A stretch of DNA of 64,000 bases from Kribbella sp. VKM Ac-2568. GTDB lineage: Bacteria > Actinomycetota > Actinomycetes > Propionibacteriales > Kribbellaceae. The stretch is from contig NZ_SLVF01000011.1 of the NCBI RefSeq assembly GCF_004345365.1, forward strand, positions 266,778 through 330,777, in the 5' to 3' direction. The stretch's first letter is position 1, and every line of letters starts with the position of its first letter. The position numbers were made by a program, and so were the translations under genes. This document shows positions 17,657-26,724 of this stretch, piece after piece. Under the pieces are notes generated by a model that saw only the letters and a program-made list of their open reading frames with translations, was not told the DNA's origin and searched no databases.

Positions 17657-19089
17657 TGTGATGTCTCAGGACTTCGGTGACAGTTCTGCATCAGGACATC
17701 GGTGACACTCGATGTGTCAGGACATCGGTGACGTTTCAGTGGTCTTGCCGTAGGCCGCGGGGCCGGCCGTTGCCGACGTAGGTCACTCCAGGTGCGGGTC
17801 GGGTGTGCTCGATGAGGATCTCGCCTTCGAGGTCGGCGACGGTGATCTTGTCTCCGTCGGTGATGATCAAGACCTGCTGGAAGCCGTATGGTCCGCCGAC
17901 CATGTAGTGGACCCCTGCCAGCCAGAAGGAGCCGGCGCTTGTCAGCTTCTTCACATGGGTGCCGGCGGGCAGATCGGTTGGCGCCGGTGCAGGACGAAGA
18001 CGTCTGGCGACCGACTGGACGAACAACGGCTGCTCGGGCTTGGGCCGAGGAGCCTCGGCCTTCTCCGTGGCCTCCCAGGCGGTCTGGGGCGTGACGCGGC
18101 CCGGTAGACCCTGGTGGGGACGTTCGGTGTTGTAGATGAGGTCGAACGCGTCGACCTGGGCCTGCAGTTCGGCCAGGTTGGCGGCGAGCGGCTGTTTGTC
18201 GAGGTAGCGGAACAGGGTCTGGTGGAAGCGTTCGTTCTTGCCCTGGGTGGTCGGCTTGTACGGCTTGCCGGTGATCGCCTCGGTGCCCAGGCTCGACACG
18301 TGTTCCACGAGCTGGCCCACGAATCCGCGCCGCGAGGGGTTGAGCGCGAGTCCGTTGTCGGACAGCAGCCGCTGGGGAACACCATGCGCGGCTACTGCCT
18401 TGTCGAACACGGCGATCGCGGCCTTGGCGGTCTCACTCGAAGCGACGTGGGACGCAACCGCGTAGCGGGAGTGATCGTCGATGAGCTGGAAGATCACGCA
18501 CTTGCGCCCGCCGGTCAGCACGTACTCGGTGGCGTCCAACTGCCAGCACGCGTTCGGGGCGGGGTACACGAACCGGCGCCATGCCGAGCGTGGCTTCTTC
18601 TTCGGCTCAAGACGAGCGACGCCGGCCTCGCGGAAGATCCGGGCCAGCGACGCCGTCGATGGCACCGGGGCCAGCCCCATCGCGTGCATCTTGTCGTGCA
18701 CGCTGATCGGCCCGTGGTCCAGCCCGGACGCCTCCAACGCCGCCCGCACCTGCACCGCCTGGTCCTTGACCTCGTTGGTCAGCTTCGAGGGGCTCGACCT
18801 CGGACGCCGGGTCCGGGGCTCGAGCACCTCGGCCGGCCCCTCGACCTGAGCACGTTTGCGCAGCTCGTAGAACGACTTGCGAGAGATGCCGTGCTCGGCA
18901 CAGAACGTCGAGACCGCGCCACGTGCAGCGTCATCCGGCCACTGCGCGATCGCGAGACGGACACGAGGATCGATGGGTTCGTTGGCAGCCACCGCCCGAG
19001 CCTCGGGGCGGAAGTGTCACCGCCAAGAACCCTTGGAGTGTCACCGATGTCCTGATGCAGAACTGTCACCGATGTCTTGCGACATGACA
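17657..19089 (-). mobile_element. Complete IS481-family insertion sequence (1433 bp)
   Basis: Flanked by a perfect 15-bp direct repeat. The ends are 54-bp inverted repeats (17657-17710 against 19036-19089 reversed) matching at 50 positions. Each end carries iterated CAGGACATCGGTGACA units: three at the left (17667, 17692, 17718; spacing 25-26 bp) and two full copies at the right (19039, 19064; spacing 25). These are probable transposase-binding sites. It contains one intact transposase gene. The perfect target duplication indicates recent insertion. Confidence 0.95.
17736..18992 (-). CDS. IS481-family DDE transposase
   Basis: 418 residues. The N-terminal helix-turn-helix (AVSTFCAEHGISRKSFYELRKRAQ) is followed by an integrase core. 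The acidic triad is in CWQLDATEY (Asp), LLSDNGLAL (Asp) and TQGKNERFHQ (Glu), with the family's RPHQGL motif afterwards. No frameshift or stop is seen, so the enzyme should be functional. Confidence 0.95.
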   Translation of the reverse strand: MAANEPIDPRVRLAIAQWPDDAARGAVSTFCAEHGISRKSFYELRKRAQVEGPAEVLEPRTRRPRSSPSKLTNEVKDQAVQVRAALEASGLDHGPISVHDKMHAMGLAPVPSTASLARIFREAGVARLEPKKKPRSAWRRFVYPAPNACWQLDATEYVLTGGRKCVIFQLIDDHSRYAVASHVASSETAKAAIAVFDKAVAAHGVPQRLLSDNGLALNPSRRGFVGQLVEHVSSLGTEAITGKPYKPTTQGKNERFHQTLFRYLDKQPLAANLAELQAQVDAFDLIYNTERPHQGLPGRVTPQTAWEATEKAEAPRPKPEQPLFVQSVARRLRPAPAPTDLPAGTHVKKLTSAGSFWLAGVHYMVGGPYGFQQVLIITDGDKITVADLEGEILIEHTRPAPGVTYVGNGRPRGLRQDH

Positions 19090-19104
19090 GGTCGCCGATT
19101 TGCC
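19090..19104. repeat. IS481 target-site duplication, right copy
   Basis: Identical to 17642-17656. Confidence 0.95.
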
Positions 19105-19415
19105 TTCGCGGCACATTCGAACATATGATCGACCTCACGAGCGGGCTCCTGGTCGGCCAGCCGACGGACGAGGTGCTGCGTCTGTTGCCGCACCCGGCCA
19201 GGAGCCCGCCACTAGGCATCACGTCGGTGTCGCCGGCTGTTCACCTCGGTGCGTAAGGGTTGGGCGGGAACCGGTCTGCCGCTGACCGTTTCCTGGGGAC
19301 CTAGCGGTGAGTTCAGGTCCACGGGCTCTTGCCTGCCGCGCCCTTCCCCGCGCTGCAGGAGCACCTTGCCTGCAGGAGCGCTCGACCTGAGACGCAGCCA
19401 ATCCTGCTCGAATAC
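19105..19415. other. Gene-poor interval beside the IS element
   Basis: About 310 bp without a recognisable gene. Contains the SOS-like palindrome at 19117 and perfect 12-bp inverted arms GCGGGCTCCTGG (19141-19152) and CCAGGAGCCCGC (19198-19209), 45 nt apart. The arms may be the original terminator of the methyltransferase gene before the IS arrived. Confidence 0.45.
19117..19132. promoter_or_regulatory. LexA/SOS-box-like palindrome
   Basis: TCGAACATATGATCGA fits the actinobacterial SOS box TCGAAC-N4-GTTCGA with a single mismatch. No gene with a plausible product follows within 280 bp, so it may be an orphan promoter left by gene loss. Confidence 0.5.
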
Positions 19416-20174
19416 TCAGACCTGTTCGAACGCCTGGGAGCCCAGGACCCGAAGGCGGAGACGGGCCGCGGCGATGTCTCGTACTCCGGCCGCGTTGCCA
19501 CCCGGGCGATTCCACAACGGCAGCGGATCCACCCGATCGGGCTCGGTGGTGAGGGCCGGGCAATCCGTGGGACCACCGAGAGCGGCGGCGACGAAACGGC
19601 GTACGAGTTCATTCCAATCGCCGTAGCGGTGGAGCATCGCGTGCTTCTCGCCTTCCACGGACAACAGCGCAACCGGTACTCCGGTGGCCCGCAGGCGCCT
19701 GGCATAAGCAGCCGTCTGCGCGGGATCCGTCATCCGGTCCAACGTCCCATGCGCCAGTACTACGGGCCCGCGCATCGCGACGAGTGGTTCGCCGGTGGGG
19801 AGCCACGGAGCAAGCCCCAGAACGCCCGAGACCAACGGGTGATTGCCAGCGGCAACCACCGCGCGACCGCCCATCGAGTGGCCGATCAGGACCACCCGGC
19901 GGATGGACGACGGGAGTCCGTCGAGCACCGTGCCAAGATCGTGCGCCGGATGGGCCTCGGTCCCGTTCCAACCGCGATACCGGTAGCGCATCAGGCCGAC
20001 AGCGGCGCCGGGAGCAGCCGAGCGCGCGGCCAGGGCCAACGGCCACATCCGCAGGATCGGCCCTCGCCAGCCACCGGCCGGATCCAGCGAGTCCACCACC
20101 CCGCCATGCGCGAGCAGTACGAGCTCCGTCGCCTTCTCCGGCGCCGCGAGCAGATCGATCCCGGGAAGACTCAT
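19416..20174 (-). CDS. Alpha/beta hydrolase
   Basis: 252 residues from ATG 20174. Core features are LVLLAHGG near the N-terminus, the nucleophile elbow GHSMGGRAV, an acid in HGTLDRMTD and a His in EGEKHAML. Cytosolic, no signal peptide. It lies 28 bp after the GNAT gene on the same strand and is the last gene of the tsa/alr run. The substrate is unknown. Confidence 0.82.
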   Translation of the reverse strand: MSLPGIDLLAAPEKATELVLLAHGGVVDSLDPAGGWRGPILRMWPLALAARSAAPGAAVGLMRYRYRGWNGTEAHPAHDLGTVLDGLPSSIRRVVLIGHSMGGRAVVAAGNHPLVSGVLGLAPWLPTGEPLVAMRGPVVLAHGTLDRMTDPAQTAAYARRLRATGVPVALLSVEGEKHAMLHRYGDWNELVRRFVAAALGGPTDCPALTTEPDRVDPLPLWNRPGGNAAGVRDIAAARLRLRVLGSQAFEQV

Positions 20175-20202
20175 GCCGGCCGACCCCCACCCAGCAGACA
20201 CT

Positions 20203-20652
20203 TCACGGCTGGCCGTAGATCTCGGCGGGACTGCGAGCGACGCCCAGGAACAGACTCGGGTCAGGGAGATCTTCAAACCCGTAGGAACGATAGAGGTCGT
20301 GCGCGTCGGCCGTCGCCAGCATCGTGCGCCGCAGCAATTGCAGATCCGGATGCTCGAGCAGGGTGGAGACCACGAAGCGCCCGAGCCCATGCCCGCGCGA
20401 CGACGGCAGCACGAAGACGTCCGCGATCCACGCGAACGTCGCCCGGTCCGTCACCGCCCGCGCGAAGCCGACCTGAGCTCCGTCCGGCGCATACACCCCG
20501 ACATTCAGGCTGTTCGCAACCGCCTTGGCCACCACGTCCCGTGGAACTCCCGGCGACCAGTACGACGTACGCAGGAACCCGTGCACCACATCCAGATCGA
20601 TCCGTGCGGTGTCGTCGTCGGCGACGAACCCGTCCGGGTGCTCCCACCTCAT
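20203..20652 (-). CDS. GNAT family N-acetyltransferase
   Basis: 149 residues. The acetyl-CoA loop is VFVLPSSRGHGLGRFVVSTLL and the C-terminal LYRSYGFEDL is typical. The start ATG 20652 overlaps the tsaD stop (ATGA). The acetyl acceptor is unknown. Confidence 0.85.
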   Translation of the reverse strand: MRWEHPDGFVADDDTARIDLDVVHGFLRTSYWSPGVPRDVVAKAVANSLNVGVYAPDGAQVGFARAVTDRATFAWIADVFVLPSSRGHGLGRFVVSTLLEHPDLQLLRRTMLATADAHDLYRSYGFEDLPDPSLFLGVARSPAEIYGQP

Positions 20653-21704
20653 GAGTTCAGCACCGTCGTGATCGGCATCGACGAGTCGGCCGGCAGCCCC
20701 AGCGGCGACGGCGACTTCCCGGCCCGCACGAGCTCCGAGCCGAGCGCCGCCACCATCGCTCCGTTGTCCGTGCACAACCCCGGCCGCGGCACCCGTACGG
20801 CGATGCCGGCCGCGGAGCAACGCTCTTCGGCCATAGCCCGCAACCGGGAGTTCGCCGCGACACCGCCACCGATCAGCAGGTGTTCGTAGCCGCGGTCCTT
20901 GCACGCATCGATCGCCTTGCGCGTCAGCACATCGCAGACAGCCTCCTGGAACGCGGCGGCCACGTGGTTCACCGGCACGTCCTCGCCGTCGCGACGCTTC
21001 GCCTCGACCCACCGGGCGACGGCGGTCTTCAAGCCGGAGAAGGAGAAGTCGAACCGGTGCCGCTCGAGATCCCGTTGACTGGTCAGCCCGCGCGGGAACC
21101 GCACGTAGAGCGCGTCACCGCCGTCCCGTGCCGCCTTGTCGACATATGGACCTCCTGGGAACGGCAGCCCCAGCACCCGGGCGACCTTGTCGAAGGCCTC
21201 CCCCGCGGCGTCGTCGATGGTGGCGCCCATCGGCTCGACGCCGGCGGTGATGTCCTCGACCGCGAGCAGCGACGAGTGCCCGCCGGAGACGAGCATCGCG
21301 ATCGCGCCCTTCGGTAGGTCCCCGTGCTCGAGCGTGTCGACGGCGACGTGCGCGGCGAGGTGGTTGACGCCGTACAAGGGCCTGTCGAGTGAGAGGGCCA
21401 GGCCCTTGGCGGCGGCGACGCCGACGAGCAGAGCGCCGGCCAGGCCGGGTCCGCTCGTGACGGCGACCGCGTCGACGTCGGACGGCTTGATCCCCGCGGT
21501 CTCACACGCCCGGCGGATCGTCGGCACCATCGCCTCGAGGTGCGCGCGGCTGGCGACCTCCGGGACGACACCGCCGAACCGGGCGTGCTCCTCGACGCTG
21601 GAGGCGATCGCGTCGGCGAGCAGCGTCTGCCCGCGGACGATGCCGACCCCGGTCTCGTCGCACGACGTCTCGATGCCCAGGATCAAGGGCTCGTTCTCAC
21701 TCAT
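20649..21704 (-). CDS. tsaD: tRNA N6-adenosine threonylcarbamoyltransferase TsaD
   Basis: Transfers the threonylcarbamoyl group to A37 of ANN-decoding tRNAs (t6A) with TsaB and TsaE. 351 residues. Family signatures are ILGIETSCDETGVGIV, the metal-binding VNHLAAHVAV, SGGHSSLL, and the late IGGGVAANSRLR...CTDNGAMVAALG. The start ATG 21704 overlaps rimI's stop (ATGA). All t6A genes of the t6A complex except tsaC occur within 3 kb here. Confidence 0.97.
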   Translation of the reverse strand: MSENEPLILGIETSCDETGVGIVRGQTLLADAIASSVEEHARFGGVVPEVASRAHLEAMVPTIRRACETAGIKPSDVDAVAVTSGPGLAGALLVGVAAAKGLALSLDRPLYGVNHLAAHVAVDTLEHGDLPKGAIAMLVSGGHSSLLAVEDITAGVEPMGATIDDAAGEAFDKVARVLGLPFPGGPYVDKAARDGGDALYVRFPRGLTSQRDLERHRFDFSFSGLKTAVARWVEAKRRDGEDVPVNHVAAAFQEAVCDVLTRKAIDACKDRGYEHLLIGGGVAANSRLRAMAEERCSAAGIAVRVPRPGLCTDNGAMVAALGSELVRAGKSPSPLGLPADSSMPITTVLNS

Positions 21705-22168
21705 CCGAAATCTCCTGCCACCACGTCTCCCGGCCACCGCATGATGACGGCGTCCTCGCCGCCCGCGTAGTACCCGCGCCGCCGGCTGATCTCCCCGAAG
21801 CCGAAGCTCCGGTACAGCGCCCCCGCCAACTCGTTGCCCGCAGCAACTTCCAGCAGGATGGTCCGTCCCGCGCACCACTCCAGCGCGTTGGTCAGCAACT
21901 GCCCGCCGATCCCGGTACGCCGTTCGTCCGGCGCCACCGCGATCCGCAGCAGATCCACCGGGTCTTCCAGAGCGACAGGAACCAGCAGTACCACGTACCC
22001 GACCACAGCACCTTCGTCCGCGACGAGCACCACACGATCGTCGTCCAACCGGGCGAACTCCTCCGCCCAGGAGGCGGAACTCCACGCGGACGCGCCGAAG
22101 CAGACCTGGTCGAGCGCGACGAGCGCCACCAGGTCTGCGGGTTCGGCCGGGCGGATGCGAGGTCTCAC
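21701..22168 (-). CDS. rimI: Ribosomal protein S18-alanine N-acetyltransferase RimI
   Basis: 155-residue GNAT with LLRIAVAPDERRTGIGGQLLTNAL as acetyl-CoA site and RSFGFGEISRRRGYY at the end, typical of RimI. It lies between tsaB and tsaD with ATGA-type overlaps, the normal actinobacterial order. Confidence 0.92.
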   Translation of the reverse strand: MRPRIRPAEPADLVALVALDQVCFGASAWSSASWAEEFARLDDDRVVLVADEGAVVGYVVLLVPVALEDPVDLLRIAVAPDERRTGIGGQLLTNALEWCAGRTILLEVAAGNELAGALYRSFGFGEISRRRGYYAGGEDAVIMRWPGDVVAGDFG

Positions 22169-22833
22169 TTCGGCAGCACGCTCTTGGGGCCACCGGACAT
22201 CGTGACGTCGGGGCGTCGCAGATACAGCGGGTCCGGCGCGACCACAGGCAGAGTCCCGGTCGCCACCCCCAATGCCAGTACTTCGGCCGACGGGTACTCG
22301 GGCACGTCGTTGGTGTCGAGCCCGAGTGCCTCCGCATAGAGAACGGCGCCGCGTCCGATCACCGGCAGCCCGGCGAGAACGTGCGCGACATCGGCCGGGC
22401 GATCCACCGCGGGCCCCTCGAGGCGTCGGCGACTCCCGTCAGCGGCGGGTCCGTCGTACAGGGCCCAGTAGATCTCCTTGCGGCGGGCATCCGTCGCGAC
22501 GGCGACGGGCAGGGTCAGGGAGGACTGCCGGGCGAGGATGTCGAGGCTGCAGACCCCGGCGACCTCGATCTCGAGCACGTCCGCCATGGTCCGGGCTGTC
22601 ACCAGGCCGACCCGCAGGCCGGTGAAGGGACCTGGTCCGACACCGACGGCGATCCTGGTCAGGTCGCGCGGAGTACAGCCGGCGGTTGCCAGTGCCTCCG
22701 CGATCGCCGGCGCCAGCAGCTCACCGTGCCGCAGCGCATCCACAGTCGACGAGGAAGCCAGCACAGCACCGCTGATCGGATCGGCCACAGCAACAGTCAC
22801 CGCAGCACTCGAAGTGTCAAAACCAAGCAGCAT
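22165..22833 (-). CDS. tsaB: t6A complex subunit TsaB
   Basis: Scaffold partner of TsaD, 222 residues from ATG 22833. LGFDTSSAAVTVAV at the N-terminus and GVGPGPFTGLRVGLVTARTMA are diagnostic. Starts 2 bp after the stop of the GNAT-TsaE gene and overlaps rimI. Confidence 0.95.
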   Translation of the reverse strand: MLLGFDTSSAAVTVAVADPISGAVLASSSTVDALRHGELLAPAIAEALATAGCTPRDLTRIAVGVGPGPFTGLRVGLVTARTMADVLEIEVAGVCSLDILARQSSLTLPVAVATDARRKEIYWALYDGPAADGSRRRLEGPAVDRPADVAHVLAGLPVIGRGAVLYAEALGLDTNDVPEYPSAEVLALGVATGTLPVVAPDPLYLRRPDVTMSGGPKSVLPK

Positions 22834-22835
22834 GG

Positions 22836-23777
22836 TCAGTCTCTCTCCGCCGCGGACAGGACCGGCGAGGTGAGCGAGACACCGGTTTCGGCCCAGCGGG
22901 GGCCGGCTGGGGTGATGCGGAGGTCGCGGGTCTCGTCGATGTCGTCGTCGCCTCGGGTGATGACGATGTCGAGGCGGTCCGGGGCGAGGGACTCGGCCAG
23001 GCCGTGGCCCCACTCGACCACGGTGACCGCGTCGTCGAGGCTGGCGTCCAGGTCGAGGTCGTCCAGCTCGGCGATACCGCCCAGCCGATAGGCGTCCACG
23101 TGCACCAGCGCGGGACCGCCCGCGAGCGACGGATGCACCCGCGAGATCACGAAGGTCGGCGAGGTGATGTCACCGCGCACCTTCAGCCCGGCGCCCAGCC
23201 CCTGGGTGAACGTCGTCTTGCCGGCGCCGAGATCACCCGACAGCACCAGTACGTCGCCCGCCCGCAACTGCCCGGCGAGCTCCTCCCCCGCCGCGCGCAT
23301 GTCGTCCGCGGTGGGGATGGTCAGCTCGATCGGCATCGCCTTCGCATAGATCAGGTTCTGCCCCCCGCGATCGACCACGGAATACCCACGGCGCCGCCAG
23401 AACTCCACGGTGTCGGGCAGTTCGACCCGCGCGATCAACCGAACCCGGCGAAGACCGCGCTTGCGAGCGGTGTCCTCGGCGCAGCCGACCATCGCGGAGG
23501 CGACCCCGCGGCCCTGGAAGCGCGGGTTCACCGAGACCCGGCGCAGGCCGAGCACGTCGCCGTCGACCTCGAAGAGCATCGCGCCGGCCGGTACGCCGTC
23601 GATGAGGACGAGCAGTCCGCCGTGCGCGGCGACCGCGGCGGCGACGGTGGTGGCGTTCTCCGAGAGCGCGGTCGACGGGGGGTCGAGCACCCGCCGGGCG
23701 GAGAAGGCGTGGTGGATGACGTCGACGATCTCTTCCACGTGCTCCGCGGTCGCGTCCACCACGTGCAGGTCGGTCAT
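22836..23777 (-). CDS. tsaE: GNAT acetyltransferase fused to TsaE (t6A ATPase)
   Basis: 313 residues in one open frame. Residues 1-147 are a GNAT domain (RRVSVNPRFQGRGVASAMV, EFWRRRGYSVVD). Residues 148-313 are a full TsaE domain with Walker A GDLGAGKTTF at 181-190, the switch-like TSPTFVISRV, VDAYRLG and VVEWG. An in-frame ATG at residue 148 begins the TsaE part, so an independent short TsaE could also be made. TsaE alone is normally about 150 residues. Overlaps the upstream hydrolase stop as ATGA. Confidence 0.93.
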   Translation of the reverse strand: MTDLHVVDATAEHVEEIVDVIHHAFSARRVLDPPSTALSENATTVAAAVAAHGGLLVLIDGVPAGAMLFEVDGDVLGLRRVSVNPRFQGRGVASAMVGCAEDTARKRGLRRVRLIARVELPDTVEFWRRRGYSVVDRGGQNLIYAKAMPIELTIPTADDMRAAGEELAGQLRAGDVLVLSGDLGAGKTTFTQGLGAGLKVRGDITSPTFVISRVHPSLAGGPALVHVDAYRLGGIAELDDLDLDASLDDAVTVVEWGHGLAESLAPDRLDIVITRGDDDIDETRDLRITPAGPRWAETGVSLTSPVLSAAERD

Positions 23778-24904
23778 GTCTGTCCCAGGGATGTCTCGGC
23801 CCGCTCGATCATGCCGAGCAGGGCTGCGGTGAACTCGCGGTGGTGCTCGATCAGGCCGAGGTGCCCGCAGTTCTTCACCTCGACCAGCTCCGCCCCCGGT
23901 ACGTGCCGGACGATGTCCTCCGAGTGCTCGAACGGGGTCAGATGGTCGGAGTCGCCACCGATGACCACGCACTCCACCTTCTGCAACGGTTCCAGATGGT
24001 CGTATCGCTGGTGCATCGCGAAGATCGGATAGAACTCCGCGATCACCGAGATCGGCGTGGCGGCGATCATCTCGTTGACGAACTCGGTGAAGGCCGGCGG
24101 CACCTCGGAGCCGAACGAGTACTTCCGGGTCAGCAGGTAGCTGATGTCCGTGCCGGCCTTGCGGCTGCGCTCGACCACGTCGGGGACCCGGGCCAGGGCC
24201 GAGACGGTCGGAGTCGCCAGCGCCCGGATCAGCATCCCGGCCTTGCCCGGCAGCGCGATCGGGACCCGGTCCAGGCCGCCGGCGCTGGTGGAGCACAGCC
24301 CGACTCCGATCACCCGGTCGCCGAAGATCTCGGGGTGCTGCTCGGCCAGCGCCATGATCGACATGCCGCCCATCGAGTGCCCGATCAGGATCACCGGGCC
24401 GGTCGGCGCGAACTCCTCCATGATCCCGAACAGGTCCCGGCCGAGCTGCTCGATGCTGACGTGCTCCTTCGGCGACCGGCCGGAGCGTCCGTGCGACCGC
24501 TGGTCGTAGAACACCATCGTGCCGATCCCGGCCAGGTCGCGGCGCTCGAAATGCCAGCAGTCCATGTTCAGCCCGTAGCCGTGCGCGAAGATCAGCGTCA
24601 GGTCCTCCGGCGCGTTCACCTCCACCTTGCGCCGCAGCCGGCGCTTGGCCGGGGGCGCCGGACGCCGGGACCGCTTCAGCTCGTCGACCTCGACGTACAG
24701 CTCGACGCCGTCGTCGGCGGTGAAGACGTGCGGCGTACCGCGCAGCGATCCGAACGGCTCGGCCTCGAGCTGGGCGCGCTGGCCCGAGCGCCGGCCGATC
24801 ACCTGGCGCTCGACGGCGACACCCGCGGCGGCGCCGGCGGCGATCACGCCGACCGCGGCGCCGATCAGGCCGGCGGTGCGACCTACCTTGGCCACGCCGG
24901 TCAC
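23774..24904 (-). CDS. Membrane-anchored alpha/beta hydrolase
   Basis: 376 residues from GTG 24904, which overlaps the alr stop (GTGA). The N-terminal Gly/Ala helix (AGLIGAAVGVIAAGAAAGVAV) can be a signal anchor. The hydrolase core has AHGYGLNMDCW, YDQRSHGRSGRS, nucleophile GHSMGGMSI, acid GGDSDHL and catalytic His NCGHLGLIEH. This gene is conserved between alr and tsaE in many actinobacteria. The substrate is unknown. Confidence 0.87.
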   Translation of the reverse strand: MTGVAKVGRTAGLIGAAVGVIAAGAAAGVAVERQVIGRRSGQRAQLEAEPFGSLRGTPHVFTADDGVELYVEVDELKRSRRPAPPAKRRLRRKVEVNAPEDLTLIFAHGYGLNMDCWHFERRDLAGIGTMVFYDQRSHGRSGRSPKEHVSIEQLGRDLFGIMEEFAPTGPVILIGHSMGGMSIMALAEQHPEIFGDRVIGVGLCSTSAGGLDRVPIALPGKAGMLIRALATPTVSALARVPDVVERSRKAGTDISYLLTRKYSFGSEVPPAFTEFVNEMIAATPISVIAEFYPIFAMHQRYDHLEPLQKVECVVIGGDSDHLTPFEHSEDIVRHVPGAELVEVKNCGHLGLIEHHREFTAALLGMIERAETSLGQT

Positions 24905-26049
24905 CTCCCGCTGTCGACGTACCGACGGGGGATCCGGGCGCCCAGTCGGGTGACGATCTCGTAGTTGATGGTTCCTGCCGCATCCGCCCAGTCGTCCGCG
25001 GTCGGCTCGCCACCGGTACCCGGCCCGAACAGCACGACCTCGTCGCCTGCCGTGGCCTCGGCGTCCTCGAGATTGACCACGCACTGATCCATGCAGATCC
25101 GGCCGACGATGGTACGACGCGCGCCGCCGGCCTGGACCGGCGCACCGTTCGACGCGTGCCGCGGCAGCCCGTCGCCGTACCCGAGCGGGATCAGCCCGAG
25201 CGTCGACGGACGGGGCGCGGTCCACGTCAGCCCGTACGACACCCCGGCGCCGGCCGGAACCCGCTTGACCATCGCGAGCCGCGCGCGCAACGTCATCGCC
25301 GGCCGCAGCCCGAGCTCGGACGACGGCAGCTCATGCCCGAACGGCGACAACCCGTACGTCGCGATGCCGGGCCGGACCAGGTCGAAGTGGGTCTCGGGCA
25401 GGGCCAGCGTGCCGCCGGAGTTCGCGAGGTGACGCAGCGAGGGCTCGACCCCGAGGGACGCCGCGATCTCCACCGCCGACTCGAACGTCGCGACCTGCGC
25501 CTCGTTCGCCGCGCTCTTCGGCTCGTCCGACGAGGAAAGGTGGGACCAGATCCCGGTGATCTCCAGCCGGCCGGCCTTCACCTCGCGCAGGGCAGCGCGG
25601 ATCAACGCCGGCCACTCCTCCGGTACTGCGCCGCCGCGGCTCATGCCGGTGTCGATCTTGAGGTGCACCCGAGCCGGCCTGTCCGTCACCCCCGCCGCGA
25701 GCTCGTCGATCTCCCAAGGCGCGGCGGCGGACAAGTCGATGCCAGCGGCAATCGCCTGCTCCAGCGGCTCACCAGGCGTGGTCAGCCAGCAGAAGATCGG
25801 ACCGGTGTCGCCCGCCGCGCGCAGTGCCAGTGCTTCTTCGAGCACGGCAGCCCCGATCCAGTCGGCACCGGCTTCCCGGGCAGCGCGGGCGACGGGGACC
25901 ATTCCGTGCCCGTAACCGTCGGCCTTCACGACCGTCATCAGCTGGGCAGTACCGACGCGCGCACGCAGCGTGGCCACGTTATGGCGGATCGCGCCGAGGT
26001 CGACAACCGCCTCAGCACGAACGTTGGAGGACTCTTGGGGCTCAGACAT
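24901..26049 (-). CDS. alr: Alanine racemase
   Basis: PLP enzyme making D-alanine for peptidoglycan, 382 residues. The PLP lysine is in MTVVKADGYGHG. The second-base Tyr lies in GAGVSYGLTWTAP, and GRICMDQCVVNL is the other active-site contact. The length is standard. First of a translationally coupled run through the hydrolase and t6A genes. Confidence 0.96.
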   Translation of the reverse strand: MSEPQESSNVRAEAVVDLGAIRHNVATLRARVGTAQLMTVVKADGYGHGMVPVARAAREAGADWIGAAVLEEALALRAAGDTGPIFCWLTTPGEPLEQAIAAGIDLSAAAPWEIDELAAGVTDRPARVHLKIDTGMSRGGAVPEEWPALIRAALREVKAGRLEITGIWSHLSSSDEPKSAANEAQVATFESAVEIAASLGVEPSLRHLANSGGTLALPETHFDLVRPGIATYGLSPFGHELPSSELGLRPAMTLRARLAMVKRVPAGAGVSYGLTWTAPRPSTLGLIPLGYGDGLPRHASNGAPVQAGGARRTIVGRICMDQCVVNLEDAEATAGDEVVLFGPGTGGEPTADDWADAAGTINYEIVTRLGARIPRRYVDSGR

Positions 26050-26064
26050 AGCCCCTCCAGTCTC

Positions 26065-26706
26065 TCAGGCTGCTCGGATGAGTTCGGGCAGGGCGGTCAT
26101 TTCGTAGAAGGTCGCGGTTGCGGCGGACAGCTTCTCGGGGGCGGTCATGGCGGCGAAGCCGAAGACCTTCATGCCTGCCGCGTTGGCCGCGGCTACTCCG
26201 AGCGGGCTGTCCTCCACGACGACGCAGTTGGCCGGCTTCACGCCCATCGTGCTCGCCGCGTGCAGGAAGAGATCGGGCGCGGGCTTGCCGTGCCGCACAT
26301 CCTCCGAGCTGAAGATCCGGCCCTCGAACCGCTCCCAGAAACCGACCGCGGTCAGTGCGGTGTGGATCCGCCGGTGGGTGCCGGAAGACGCCAGGCAGTA
26401 GGTGATGCCGTCCGCGTCCAACTGGTCGAGCACCTCGCGGACACCGGGGACCGGCCGGAGGTGGGCGAAGCCGTCGAAGAGTCGCTGGTGGTAGCGGTCC
26501 TCCAGGTCGGCGGGCAGCGGCGAACCCAGTTGCGCCTCGGCCTTCTGCCGCATCGAGACCATGCTGCCGCCCATGAAGTCCCGGACCGCCTCCTCGAACG
26601 TGTACGGCAACCCCGCCTCGGTCAGCAGTCCAGCCAGGATCGTGTTGGCCAACCGCTCCGAGTCCACCAGCACGCCGTCGTTGTCGAAGATCACCAGTTC
26701 AGTCAC
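26065..26706 (-). CDS. HAD-superfamily hydrolase (beta-phosphoglucomutase-like)
   Basis: 213 residues. Motif I VIFDNDGVLVDSE carries the nucleophilic Asp, motif II is CLASSGTHRR, motif III the Lys in GKPAPDLFL, and motif IV VVEDSPLGVAAA. The alpha-helical cap after motif I fits the phosphatase/phosphomutase subgroup. The substrate is not predictable. 15 bp upstream of alr on the same strand. Confidence 0.88.
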   Translation of the reverse strand: MTELVIFDNDGVLVDSERLANTILAGLLTEAGLPYTFEEAVRDFMGGSMVSMRQKAEAQLGSPLPADLEDRYHQRLFDGFAHLRPVPGVREVLDQLDADGITYCLASSGTHRRIHTALTAVGFWERFEGRIFSSEDVRHGKPAPDLFLHAASTMGVKPANCVVVEDSPLGVAAANAAGMKVFGFAAMTAPEKLSAATATFYEMTALPELIRAA

Positions 26707-26724
26707 AGCTGCACCCTATGCAAC

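Noticed and set aside
17657..17735. CRISPR-like repeats
   Set aside because: The 16-bp units are terminal iterons of the IS, only 25 bp apart, without variable spacers.
19125..19256. 43-codon plus-strand frame beginning in the SOS-like box
   Set aside because: No ribosome-binding site and no homology pattern; start lies within the palindrome.
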